Shown: positions 53,931 through 62,191 of the stretch, piece by piece
Layout of the letters: each line of letters opens with the position of its first letter
Numbering within the stretch: the first letter of the stretch is position 1
Source: Longimicrobiaceae bacterium
Lineage (GTDB): Bacteria > Gemmatimonadota > Gemmatimonadetes > Longimicrobiales > Longimicrobiaceae
Length of the DNA: 64,000 bases
Direction: 5' to 3'
NCBI GenBank assembly: GCA_036375715.1
Contig: DASVBS010000074.1
Location: 25,461 to 89,460, forward strand
Program-made: the position numbers and the translations under genes
Notes under the pieces: model-generated
Databases searched by the model: none
The model's input: the letters and a program-made list of their open reading frames with translations, nothing else
What the model was told of the DNA's origin: nothing

Positions 53931-55865
53931 CTACGGCACCTCGACCCGGAAGCTCACGTCTACCCTCGGCGCTCCGAAGTACCTCCAGGTCCCGGCCTGA
54001 TCGAGCCTGATTCTACAGATTCCCGGGGCGATCGCCGAGACCGTTGGCCCTTCGGAGAGCCTGCACACGTCCCGCGTCTGACTCCTGAACCTCACTGGGC
54101 TGGGGGACCCACCACCCTCGGCGGCCATGGGGTAGCTGGCACCGACGTAGCCCGTGTCCGGCGGTAGAAGGGTGGGGACGATGCGCTGCTCCGAGAGTGC
54201 CTGGTTCTCCCGGTGCTTCCCCCAGCATTCGAAGGCGTCGTCGGTCCGGACCGCGCAGGTGAAGTAGTATCCGCCGCTCAACTGGCGGTACTTGCCCGCA
54301 AAGGCGGTCCGCGTGGCCGGCGCCTGTCCCCAGCCATTGCCGCCCCAGCATTCCGCTACCCCGTCCGAGCGCAATCCGCAGGTATGCCAGGCTCCGGCTT
54401 CCACCGCGACGAAGCTTCCCGTGCTCGCGCTGCGGGTGGGCGGCGCCTGACCAAACTGGTTCAGATACCAGCACTCGACGCCCCCATCGTCTCGCAGGGC
54501 GCAGGTATGGTTTTCCCCCGCCGTGACCTGCACGAACTTGCCGCTGGCCGGCTTCCGTGTCGACTTGTACAATCCCCAGCACTCGACCGCGCCGTCGATC
54601 CTCAGCGCGCAGATGTGCCGATTGCCGAAAGCGAGCTGAGTGAAATAGCCCCTCTGGGCGCCCTTCTCTAAGGGATAGCGCCACAATTCCCCCTCATACC
54701 CCCAGCACTCCACCGCGCCGTCATCCCGTAGTGCGCAGCTCTGGAAGTCTCCCACACCCACTTGTGTGTAGACCCCGGTCCTGGCGGTCCTCAGCGCCGG
54801 AGCGCGTCCATCGACATTGTTGCCCCAGCATTCCACTGCGCCGTCGTCCCGCAGGGCGCAGGCGTGATCCTTGTGGGCGGCCACCTGCACGAAGCCTCCA
54901 ACGGAGGGCGTCTTCGTACTCGGATCCGCCCCGTAGTCGGATTGCCCCCAGCAGTTGACATATCCGTTTGCGCGCACCGCACAGGCGTATCCTTCGCCCG
55001 TGCTCACCTGCGATACGGTGTACCACGGCGCACTGCTGGCGTCCACCTTCGCCGTGGCTGTCACGGTGTGCCCCATCGAATCGGTGACCTCGAGCCGTGC
55101 GGTATAGTTGCCGGGAGACTCGTAGGTATGCCCAGGCCCCGGACCAATGCCGCTGTGCCCGTCCCCGAAATCCCAGGTATAAGTCAGCGCGAGATCGAAC
55201 TCGGGGGCCGTCTCCGCGGTCCCGACGAACTGGACCATGGTGCGGGCGGCTGCGCTGTACGGGCCGCCCGCGTCCGCGGACAGAACGCCGTCTCCGACTG
55301 GGCGAACGATGACGGTGTACATGTCGTAGTGCGAATCGCCGATCGGCGGGAGTGCGACCTGCCCCGCCGGAAAGACCTTCGCGTACAGGCGGGTCCGGCC
55401 CAGTTGCGTGGGCTTGTTGATGTAAAGGTGATCCCGGACGAACCTGAAGCCAGCCTGGCTGAACCATTCCGGCTCTGATCCGCTGCGCAGGGTCAGGAAC
55501 ACCACCGCTTCGCGGTCGATCCGGAAGGTCATCAGGGTGTCGAGCGTCGCGATTCTGTCGCTCTGTCGCGTCTGGATGTAGGTGGCGCCCTGAAGGAATC
55601 GGGGGACTTCGTCGTAGATGTAGGGGCGATCGATGTAGGTCCGCGCGCTGTCGGTAAGCCCCGTCGCAACAACGTATTCGTAGCCGGTCGCGACCTGGAG
55701 ATCCGTTATGTTCACCGTGTTGGCCGCGCTTGCGACCGCGCGATTCTCTCCCGAGGTCTCGGGGTCCAATTGGGGATCGGAGATGGCGTTGTCGGAGCAA
55801 GCACCGATTCCTACAACCAGGGAACACAGCGCGGCCCTGCACAAACGCGGGAAGATCGTGGGCAT
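53931..55865 (-). CDS. Lipoprotein with shared domain, PKD domain and RCC1-like propeller (copy 1)
   Basis: A 644-residue lipoprotein (lipobox GIGAC, Cys23). Residues 52-192 are the same domain found in the two beta-helix lipoproteins (TYIDRPYIYDEVP...MYTVIVRP). A PKD domain follows (about 195-282, with LTYTWDFGDGHSGIGPGPGH and NYTARLEVTDSMGH). Seven RCC1-like units then run with the pattern ACALRDDGAVECWGNN, each with a Cys pair. The C-terminal 70 residues are a further small beta domain. It is a tandem paralogue of the 56082-58301 protein. It is probably surface-exposed and carbohydrate- or protein-binding. No enzyme motif is seen. Confidence 0.87.
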   Translation of the reverse strand: MPTIFPRLCRAALCSLVVGIGACSDNAISDPQLDPETSGENRAVASAANTVNITDLQVATGYEYVVATGLTDSARTYIDRPYIYDEVPRFLQGATYIQTRQSDRIATLDTLMTFRIDREAVVFLTLRSGSEPEWFSQAGFRFVRDHLYINKPTQLGRTRLYAKVFPAGQVALPPIGDSHYDMYTVIVRPVGDGVLSADAGGPYSAAARTMVQFVGTAETAPEFDLALTYTWDFGDGHSGIGPGPGHTYESPGNYTARLEVTDSMGHTVTATAKVDASSAPWYTVSQVSTGEGYACAVRANGYVNCWGQSDYGADPSTKTPSVGGFVQVAAHKDHACALRDDGAVECWGNNVDGRAPALRTARTGVYTQVGVGDFQSCALRDDGAVECWGYEGELWRYPLEKGAQRGYFTQLAFGNRHICALRIDGAVECWGLYKSTRKPASGKFVQVTAGENHTCALRDDGGVECWYLNQFGQAPPTRSASTGSFVAVEAGAWHTCGLRSDGVAECWGGNGWGQAPATRTAFAGKYRQLSGGYYFTCAVRTDDAFECWGKHRENQALSEQRIVPTLLPPDTGYVGASYPMAAEGGGSPSPVRFRSQTRDVCRLSEGPTVSAIAPGICRIRLDQAGTWRYFGAPRVDVSFRVEVP

Positions 55866-55979
55866 GGCCCTGACCCGGTGGATGGAAGGTGGGAAGCGCG
55901 TCCGGAGATTCCGGATCGGGGGGCTATACGCAACGTCCGGCGCCTCCTAGATGACGGATTAGAGTACTATAGAGTCACA
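55866..55979 (-). promoter_or_regulatory. Leader shared with the downstream paralogue (copy 1)
   Basis: The leader closely matches that of the 58301 gene over the 50 bases before the start codon. It includes a small hairpin whose two arms co-vary: TCCGGA-GAT-TCCGGA here (55901-55915) and TCCGGG-AATG-CCCGGA there. About 105-115 bases upstream of the start, both have ATAG(A/C)GTCACA on the plus strand (55969-55979 here), which could be a promoter or operator element. Confidence 0.5.
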
Positions 55980-56028
55980 TTCTATGAGGTGAGTTCATCG
56001 TGGCTGGGTCCACGCAGACGAACGACAA

Positions 56029-56070
56029 CCGGCGGGCGCGCGCAGTCTCGATGCGCTATGCACCCGCCGG
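56029..56070 (-). terminator. Inverted repeat after PKD/RCC1 copy 2
   Basis: The arms CCGGCGGG/CCCGCCGG (56029-56036, 56063-56070) lie just past the stop of the 56082 gene on the minus strand, and TTGTCGTT follows. The 26-base loop makes it a weak terminator candidate. Confidence 0.35.
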
Positions 56071-56081
56071 CGTCGGTTGGC

Positions 56082-58301
56082 TCAGGGAACGGTGACCGGC
56101 GTGCTGAAGACCCATGTCGTACAGCTGGTACCGGCGCAGGCCCGCACCCCGTACTGATACGTTAGTCCTGACACGACGTTGCTGTCGGTGTGCTCCACCG
56201 CGTTTTGCGGCGGCGAAGCGATCCACCCCCACTCCCCCCAGGTGCCGCCACTCGTCTGCTGCCGGCGCATGAGGCGGAAAGAATCCTCACGGTCACTCGT
56301 GTCTGTCCAGCGCAGGCGCACCTGCGGCCCGGACACTGCGGTGGCACTCAGGTTGGTTGGGGCGCTGGGGGTCTGAGGCGTCCTCGCCTGGAAGCTCACC
56401 TGTACTTCCGGAGCGGGAAAGTATCTCGAGTTCCCGGCCTGATTGGCGGCGATGGTGCACGTGCCGGTGGCATTGGCCCACACCGTCCACCCGGAGAGCG
56501 TGCACACTCCTGGCGTGACGCTGCTGAACTTCACGGTGCTGCCGGAGCCGCCACCCACCGCGGCGATGGGATACCGTCCGCCGACGTACCCCGGGTTCGG
56601 TGGCGGCGACGTGAAGACGATGCGCTGCTCCGACCGCGCTTGCCCCTCCTTGTTCCTCCCCCAGCACTCGAAGGCGTAGTCGCTCCGGACCGCGCAGTTG
56701 AAGTAATACCCGCCGTTCAGCTGGTGGTACTGACCCACCGACGAGGTCTGCGTGGCTGGCGCCTGTCCCCAGCCGTTGCCGCCCCAGCACTCGGCCACGC
56801 CGTCCGATCGCAGCGCGCACGTGTGCCAACCGCCGGCGCTTACCGCGACGAAGCGACCGGTGGTCGCGGTCCGGGTGGGCGGCGCCTGACCGTATTGGTT
56901 CAGGAACCAGCACTCCACCACGCCGTCATTCCGCAGTGCGCAGGTATGGTCGTCCCCTGCAGTGACCTGCACGAACCTGCCGGAGGTTGCCGTGCGCGTC
57001 GATGCGAGCTGGCCCCAGCAGTCCACCGCGCCGTCGATCCTGAGCGCGCAGGTGTGATCGTCCCCGACCGCGAGTTGAGTGAAGTAGCCCTCCCCGGCAA
57101 GTCGTGTGGGGGGGGCCTGGCCGTAGCCGTTGCCGCCCCAGCACTCGACCACGCCGTCATCGCGCAGGGCGCAGCTGTGAACCTGCCCCACTCCAACCTG
57201 GGTGAAGACCCCGGTTGCGGCGGTCTTCAGGGCGGGAGCGCGACCATTGCCATTGTTACCCCAGCACTCCACGGCTCCGTCATCGCGAAGGGCGCAAGTG
57301 TGATTCTTGTGCGTTGCCACTTCTACGAAGCGCCCCGTGGACGCCGTTCTCGAAGCCGGAGCTTCTCCGTATTCCGACTGCCCCCAGCACTCGACTACCC
57401 CCGTCGCACGCAATGCGCAGGCGTATGCATCTCCTGCACTTACCTGCGATGCGGCGCGAGCCGGTGCATTGCCCACGTTTACTTGCGCTGTCGCTGTTAC
57501 CGTGTTGCCCAGTGCATCGCTGACATGGAGCTGGGCGGTGTAAGTCCCGGGAGCCGTGTAGGTGTGCGTGGGCCGTGGGCCCGCTCCCGTGTGCCCATCC
57601 CCGAAGTCCCAGGTGTAGGTCAGCGGGAGATCGAGCTCCGGCACCGTCTGCGCGCTCCCTGCGAACTGGATCGACGTCCCGGCTGCACCGCTGTACGGTC
57701 CTCCCGCGTTGACGGATTGGACTCCGTCACCGGTAGGCCGCACGATGACGGTATACATCTCCCTGCGGGAGCCGTCGTTTGCCCCGAGCTCCACCCGCCC
57801 CGCAGGGAAGACCTTCGCGAACAGATAGTGGCGAAGCCGTTCTGAGGGTTTGACGATGAGCAGGTAATCCCGAATGGGCTCGAAGCCGGCCTCGGCGATC
57901 CATGGAGCCGGCGTACCCTCGTAGGCGATGTAGACTACCGCTTCGCGGTCGATCCGGAACGACATCAGCGTTTCGGGGGATGCCTCCTTATCTCCCTGTC
58001 GCGTCCGAATGTAGGTGTGCCCCTGTAGTGCTAGAGGGACGTCCTCATAGACGAAGGTTCGATCGATGAAGGCCCGCGCCCCGTCCTCCAGACCCGTCGC
58101 AACGACGTACTTGTATCCGGTTGCAACCTGGAGATCCGAGATGGTGACAGGCGTGGCGGCATTCGCGGCCGCGCGATTCTCTCCTGACGCCTCGCCGCCC
58201 AGTTCCGGCTCGGCGATGGAGTTGTCCGAGCAGGCACCGATTCCCAGAACAGCCAGACAACACAGCGTGAGGCTGCACAACCGCGCGAAGACCGTGGGCA
58301 T
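56082..58301 (-). CDS. Lipoprotein with shared domain, PKD, RCC1-like propeller and Fn3-like end (copy 2)
   Basis: A 739-residue lipoprotein (lipobox GIGAC, Cys24) aligned end to end with the 53931-55865 protein. It has the shared domain (about 53-195), PKD (about 197-285, TYTWDFGDGHTG), seven RCC1-like units with paired Cys (HTCALRDDGAVECWGNN), and then a C-terminal Fn3-like domain absent from copy 1 (APTNLSATAVSGPQVRLRW). I chose ATG 58301 from the signal peptide; the frame is open to 58370. The repeat chemistry points to an extracellular binding protein. Confidence 0.88.
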   Translation of the reverse strand: MPTVFARLCSLTLCCLAVLGIGACSDNSIAEPELGGEASGENRAAANAATPVTISDLQVATGYKYVVATGLEDGARAFIDRTFVYEDVPLALQGHTYIRTRQGDKEASPETLMSFRIDREAVVYIAYEGTPAPWIAEAGFEPIRDYLLIVKPSERLRHYLFAKVFPAGRVELGANDGSRREMYTVIVRPTGDGVQSVNAGGPYSGAAGTSIQFAGSAQTVPELDLPLTYTWDFGDGHTGAGPRPTHTYTAPGTYTAQLHVSDALGNTVTATAQVNVGNAPARAASQVSAGDAYACALRATGVVECWGQSEYGEAPASRTASTGRFVEVATHKNHTCALRDDGAVECWGNNGNGRAPALKTAATGVFTQVGVGQVHSCALRDDGVVECWGGNGYGQAPPTRLAGEGYFTQLAVGDDHTCALRIDGAVDCWGQLASTRTATSGRFVQVTAGDDHTCALRNDGVVECWFLNQYGQAPPTRTATTGRFVAVSAGGWHTCALRSDGVAECWGGNGWGQAPATQTSSVGQYHQLNGGYYFNCAVRSDYAFECWGRNKEGQARSEQRIVFTSPPPNPGYVGGRYPIAAVGGGSGSTVKFSSVTPGVCTLSGWTVWANATGTCTIAANQAGNSRYFPAPEVQVSFQARTPQTPSAPTNLSATAVSGPQVRLRWTDTSDREDSFRLMRRQQTSGGTWGEWGWIASPPQNAVEHTDSNVVSGLTYQYGVRACAGTSCTTWVFSTPVTVP

Positions 58302-58656
58302 GACCCTGACCCAGTGATTGGAAGGTGGGAAGCGCGTCCGGGAATGCCCGGATCGACGCGCCGTACGCACAGGACTGCGCCCGCGATCTTTAAGACTGAC
58401 AGGTATGTCATAGCGTCACACTGCGCGCGCTGGAGCGACCGAAGGCAAACGCAGAGATCGCAGAAGGTGGCACGGAGGCCGTCTCTGCCCCTCCGCGGTA
58501 AGTCACTTGGGGCGGCGACAGGGAAGGATGTGGCGTGCGCGAGGCCTCGATCGTCTAGAGGGTTCGAGGCGGCCGGAAGCCGTGAAGCAACGTGCGGGCG
58601 GGGTGGGCGTCGCCCCGAGGCGCCCGGGGAATCGGCACGTGAGGCTCTGAGAACGA
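58302..58656. promoter_or_regulatory. Divergent leader of PKD/RCC1 copy 2 and the FHA gene
   Basis: The minus-strand leader of copy 2 holds the conserved hairpin (58337-58352) and the ATAGCGTCACA element (58410-58420) shared with copy 1. In the remaining 236 bases before the FHA gene I see no confident promoter or RNA element. Confidence 0.5.
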
Positions 58657-59538
58657 ATGGTCATCGCAACGCTGACGCTGGTGCAGCCTTTTGCCGCTGC
58701 TCTCTACGCGATTTCTCCGGGCCGGGACTGGCCGGTCCTGCTGGTCGCCGCGCTTCTGGTGACCATCCTGGTGCGCCGGCAGCTAGGCCTTCGCTCCAGG
58801 CAGACGAGCGCCGCCAGAGACCCGCTGCTGGTGTTCCAGGCCGGCGGGATCAAGCGCGAGGAGCTCCCGGCGGACCGCTTGCCCCACCTCAAGCAAGTCC
58901 CGCATCGTGCCGCCGCGTCAGCCGGAGTCGTGCGGACGCGGCGGCTGGGGCTTCCCGGATCGCTGGACGGCGCGGTGGAACCCCGAACACCGTTTCCTGG
59001 CTCGGTATCGACGGAGCCCCCGGTTCGATTCGGCACCCCGACTGATCGTCAAGGATCGGCTGGCGTCTTTCGGCGCGACCAGGCCACATGGCGTGCGAAC
59101 GGACCCCACAGAGCGGACTTCCCGACGGAGCATGGGTTTGGCGACGGGGCGTTCGGCCTTGCAGCGAGCAACGGCACCGGCGAGGAGAACGCCCTCACCG
59201 TTCAGCTGCTCCCCGGCAGCCTGACGGTAGTGGAGGGAATCGATCGCGGGACCGAGATCCGCTTCGTCCGTCATCCCGGCGCCGCCAACCCGGAATTCAC
59301 GTTGGGGCGCGCCCCGAACGATTCGATCTCGCATATCCAGGTGCGCGGGGCCAGCGTTAGCCGCACCCACGCGCGTATGCGATATCTCGGGGACACCTGG
59401 GAGATCGCGAACCTCTCCGCGACCAATCCGGCACGGGTGAACGGGGTCGGGCTCGGCGGGCCGGGTGAGGCTCAGCGCCTGAACACGGGGGACATCATCG
59501 AGCTGGGAGAGGTCGTGCTGCGGTATCAGAACAGCTAG
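58657..59538 (+). CDS. Membrane-anchored FHA-domain protein
   Basis: 293 residues. Two hydrophobic stretches near the N-terminus (about 4-19 and 25-40, WPVLLVAALLVTILV) anchor it. A low-complexity, basic, Pro-rich linker follows. A C-terminal FHA phosphothreonine-binding domain (about 205-292) has the family motifs TLGRAPNDSI, VSRTHARMRY and NLSATNPARVNG, with the Gly-Arg, Ser..His and Asn residues all present. FHA domains read Ser/Thr phosphorylation, so this protein could be a target of a Hanks kinase such as that at 26452-29424, but the two genes are 29 kb apart. It is followed by a degenerate response-regulator-like gene. Confidence 0.85.
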   Translation: MVIATLTLVQPFAAALYAISPGRDWPVLLVAALLVTILVRRQLGLRSRQTSAARDPLLVFQAGGIKREELPADRLPHLKQVPHRAAASAGVVRTRRLGLPGSLDGAVEPRTPFPGSVSTEPPVRFGTPTDRQGSAGVFRRDQATWRANGPHRADFPTEHGFGDGAFGLAASNGTGEENALTVQLLPGSLTVVEGIDRGTEIRFVRHPGAANPEFTLGRAPNDSISHIQVRGASVSRTHARMRYLGDTWEIANLSATNPARVNGVGLGGPGEAQRLNTGDIIELGEVVLRYQNS

Positions 59539-59820
59539 GCTCCCGACCGGCAATCCGGGGCGCGACTCGCCGCACTCGTGGCGCGGGCACCACACGGCTG
59601 TAGCGCACCCACAGGGGGCTGAGCAGCGCCCCGACGCAGGGTTTCAGGCCAGAATCGGGGCCGAATTCACGGTATTCGTTACCCGGAGCGGGCTTGTTCG
59701 GCGCGCCCGCGGGGGCCGATCCCGGGCACCCCGGATTCCGCACGTCTCTTGCAAAGTGCACGGAGAGTCGGCATCGGTCGCTCACGCCCATGCGAACAGA
59801 CCACCCGATCCGCCTACGAC

Positions 59821-60795
59821 ATGCAGCAGGAGAATGGCCTCGCCAGCCGTACAGTTGCGGAACGCGAGCGGCCAGCACGAGCCCTTGTGGCCAACGAACA
59901 GGAAATCTGGATCTGGTCTCTGGAAACCATCCTGACGCCGGATGGCTTTTCCGTGATCCGCGCCACCACGGGCGCCCAGGTCCTCGAGCAGGTCCAGGTG
60001 CACGACCCGGACGTCGTGATCCTCCATGCGACGCTCCGCGACACCTCGGGCATCGAGCTCTGTCGACAACTTCGCGAGCAGCAGCTGGTCAGCCCCACCA
60101 CCCCCATTCTCATCACCACTTCCGGCCCCTGTCGCCGCAGCGATCGCCTCCAGGTCCTCCACGCCGGCGGATGGGACTACGCTAGCCTCCCGCTCGACGC
60201 GGAGGAGTTCATCGCCAGGCTGCGCGTCTATCTGGCTGCCCGACGCAGCGTCAGCCGCTCCTGTTCGGATGGCCTCATGGACCCGACCACTGGCCTGTAC
60301 GATCTGCGTGGGATCCTGACCCGCATCCGTGAGATGGGCCTGGCCGCCCGCCGCTACGCCCGAGCGCTCGGGTGTGCCACCGTCTCCTGCGCTCGCGAGC
60401 CGATCTCGGTCGACCGGGTCACCAGCGCACTGGCTCGAGAGCCCCTTCCCGCTCGTCCCGAGGGCCGCCGTCCACCCGACGTCCTGCGGTCGGTCGTTCG
60501 CGGGTGCGATGTGATCGGGCAGCTCGCCCCCAACGAGTATGTGATCCTGGCCCCGGAAACCGAACTGCCCGGCATGCTGCAGCTCGCCAACCGGGTCATC
60601 GAGGCTTTCGAGGCGGAATCGTCCGGTACGGACAGCCCGTTGCCGGTGCGGATCGGCTGCTTCGCTGTGTCGGATTTCTCCGCCGCGCCGATGGAACCCC
60701 TGGAGATGCTCGTTCGCTCCACGCAGGCACTCCGCATGGCGCAGCTCCCCGGGTCGCCCCCCGTGCAGCCCTTCAGCAACGACTCCCCGGCGTGA
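59821..60795 (+). CDS. Degenerate receiver plus degenerate GGDEF protein
   Basis: 324 residues. Residues about 19-140 have the CheY-like strand/helix pattern, but the acidic pocket reads ANEQE and the phospho-acceptor position in VVILHATLRD is His69 instead of Asp. The conserved Lys is replaced within ASLPLDAEE. A GGDEF-like domain follows from MDPTTGLYDLRGILTRI (153), with the active loop reading APNEY (236-240) instead of GGDEF, and the C-terminal LEMLVRSTQALRMAQ. It thus cannot phosphorylate or make c-di-GMP by the usual chemistry and may bind a partner or nucleotide. The ATG at 59821 was preferred to the upstream GC-rich extension. Confidence 0.75.
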   Translation: MQQENGLASRTVAERERPARALVANEQEIWIWSLETILTPDGFSVIRATTGAQVLEQVQVHDPDVVILHATLRDTSGIELCRQLREQQLVSPTTPILITTSGPCRRSDRLQVLHAGGWDYASLPLDAEEFIARLRVYLAARRSVSRSCSDGLMDPTTGLYDLRGILTRIREMGLAARRYARALGCATVSCAREPISVDRVTSALAREPLPARPEGRRPPDVLRSVVRGCDVIGQLAPNEYVILAPETELPGMLQLANRVIEAFEAESSGTDSPLPVRIGCFAVSDFSAAPMEPLEMLVRSTQALRMAQLPGSPPVQPFSNDSPA

Positions 60796-61438
60796 TCGCC
60801 GGTAGCGCTACCTCCCGCCGAGCGACGTCGGTTGGTGCAGGTGCGCTCGTCGCCCAGCGCGTGCGATAGGCGCCGCATCTTTGGTCCTTGACTTCGCCCC
60901 GTGCAGCCATATGCTTCATCCTGCACGCTGCTTTGACGAGCAAGCGCGCGTTTCCTCGCCACAACACCACGGTTTTCCCTTAAGCCTGCCATAGGGCGGC
61001 TGATACAGCCGACTAACCCCTAGCATCGCATCACCGGAACACCCTGGGCGATGGCCCTGGGCTGCCGCTCCGAGTCCCAGCGCGCAGCCACGAGTTGGAT
61101 CGGCGCAATAGTGTAGGATTGGAACCACAGTGTTAGCGCGACACCGCAACGGAGACGGCGAATCAGTATCGACGGCGGCGCTTCGTTCGGCCTGCGCGCC
61201 CAGGCGGAGCCTCTGTCTTCCGGGCCGATGGTGTCGTCGCGGGCACGATCAATGATAGGCCGGCCTCCGGCGCGTGGTCTTCGGGTCGCGTGTCGACCGG
61301 ACCATCCTCTCTTCACCACACCCTCTGCCTACCGAGGAATCCACCGCGAAGACGCAACTGAAACAGCTCCCAGAAATCGAATTTTCCGCGTTCAACCCCC
61401 GCAGGACAGACGCGCGAGCCCCCGTCGAGGTGACCGAC
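60796..61438. other. Long intergenic region
   Basis: 643 bases with no coding frame I trust. The frame open upstream of the next gene (from 61274) is low-quality. I found no sigma-54 -24/-12 element, repeat or RNA motif by eye. Confidence 0.4.
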
Positions 61439-62128
61439 ATGTCCGAAATCGTCTCCGCTATTCCCGGCAGGGCCCATCCCGGCATCTACGGCGCCTGGTC
61501 GAAGGATCGAATCGTACGCCTGCTCCGCGATCACGGGCACGCCTTCCCTGAACGCTCGGATACGTTCAACGCCGCGCTCGTGTTGCTCGCCTCATTACGG
61601 ATCCGCCACAACGTGGATGCGCTGGCGAAATTCTGTGGAGTGAGACGTGAAGTGGTGGCCCGCTGTGCACGTCGACTGCACGACAACGGCGTCTGGCAGG
61701 AAGGGCGCGTCATCTGCTCCTGGATGGTTCCCGAATCGCTCGGCGACGACTTCCGGCGGGACGTGGCGGTCGCCGAAGGGAAGCTCTGGCGCCGCCTTGG
61801 CGACGACGGTTACCCGTGCTGGGCCCCTCCCGGCTACTGGTATAAGAGCTATGGATTCGTCGATCCGGAGCCGAAGGCCGGGTCGGCGGTGGTGTACCTG
61901 CCTCGCCCGGAGCGAGAATCGCCTTCTGCTGAGCCCACGCTCCTCCCGGCCGCCTCCGGTGCGCACGCTGCGTCTGAGAAAGAGGACGACCGAGGGCTCG
62001 CTCCCGCGACCTGGATCGGGGGAGGCAGCTCCTCGAGAGAGGGAAGTCGTCCAATCGAGGAAGGACGGTTCGCCCCTGCCGGCGTGCTGCTGGTAGGCGA
62101 GGCTTCGGACGCAGTGTGGTTACGGTGA
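61439..62128 (+). CDS. Hypothetical protein with helical N-terminal domain
   Basis: 229 residues, start ATG 61439 with a GAGG ribosome site. The first 125 residues are helical, with a helix-turn-helix-like stretch (NVDALAKFCGVRREVVARCARRL, given here in two parts: NVDALAKFCGVRRE and VVARCARRL), then VWQEGRVICSWM. The C-terminal third is Ser/Glu/Gly-rich and probably disordered. It could be a DNA-binding adaptor of the neighbouring NtrC-type regulator, but the family is not recognised and the HTH reading is tentative. It ends 63 bases before that regulator. Confidence 0.6.
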   Translation: MSEIVSAIPGRAHPGIYGAWSKDRIVRLLRDHGHAFPERSDTFNAALVLLASLRIRHNVDALAKFCGVRREVVARCARRLHDNGVWQEGRVICSWMVPESLGDDFRRDVAVAEGKLWRRLGDDGYPCWAPPGYWYKSYGFVDPEPKAGSAVVYLPRPERESPSAEPTLLPAASGAHAASEKEDDRGLAPATWIGGGSSSREGSRPIEEGRFAPAGVLLVGEASDAVWLR

Positions 62129-62191
62129 GTCGGTGCCCGGTTCTACCCTCGGATTTCCGCAGGTCTTCGGATTGAGCCGACGAAGGACGCC

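Noticed and set aside
58421..58500. A GCAAACGCAGAG stretch resembling part of a GEMM aptamer on the plus strand
   Set aside because: No GAAA-capped stem, no P1 and no ATGnnAGCC block follow in register, so it is a chance similarity.
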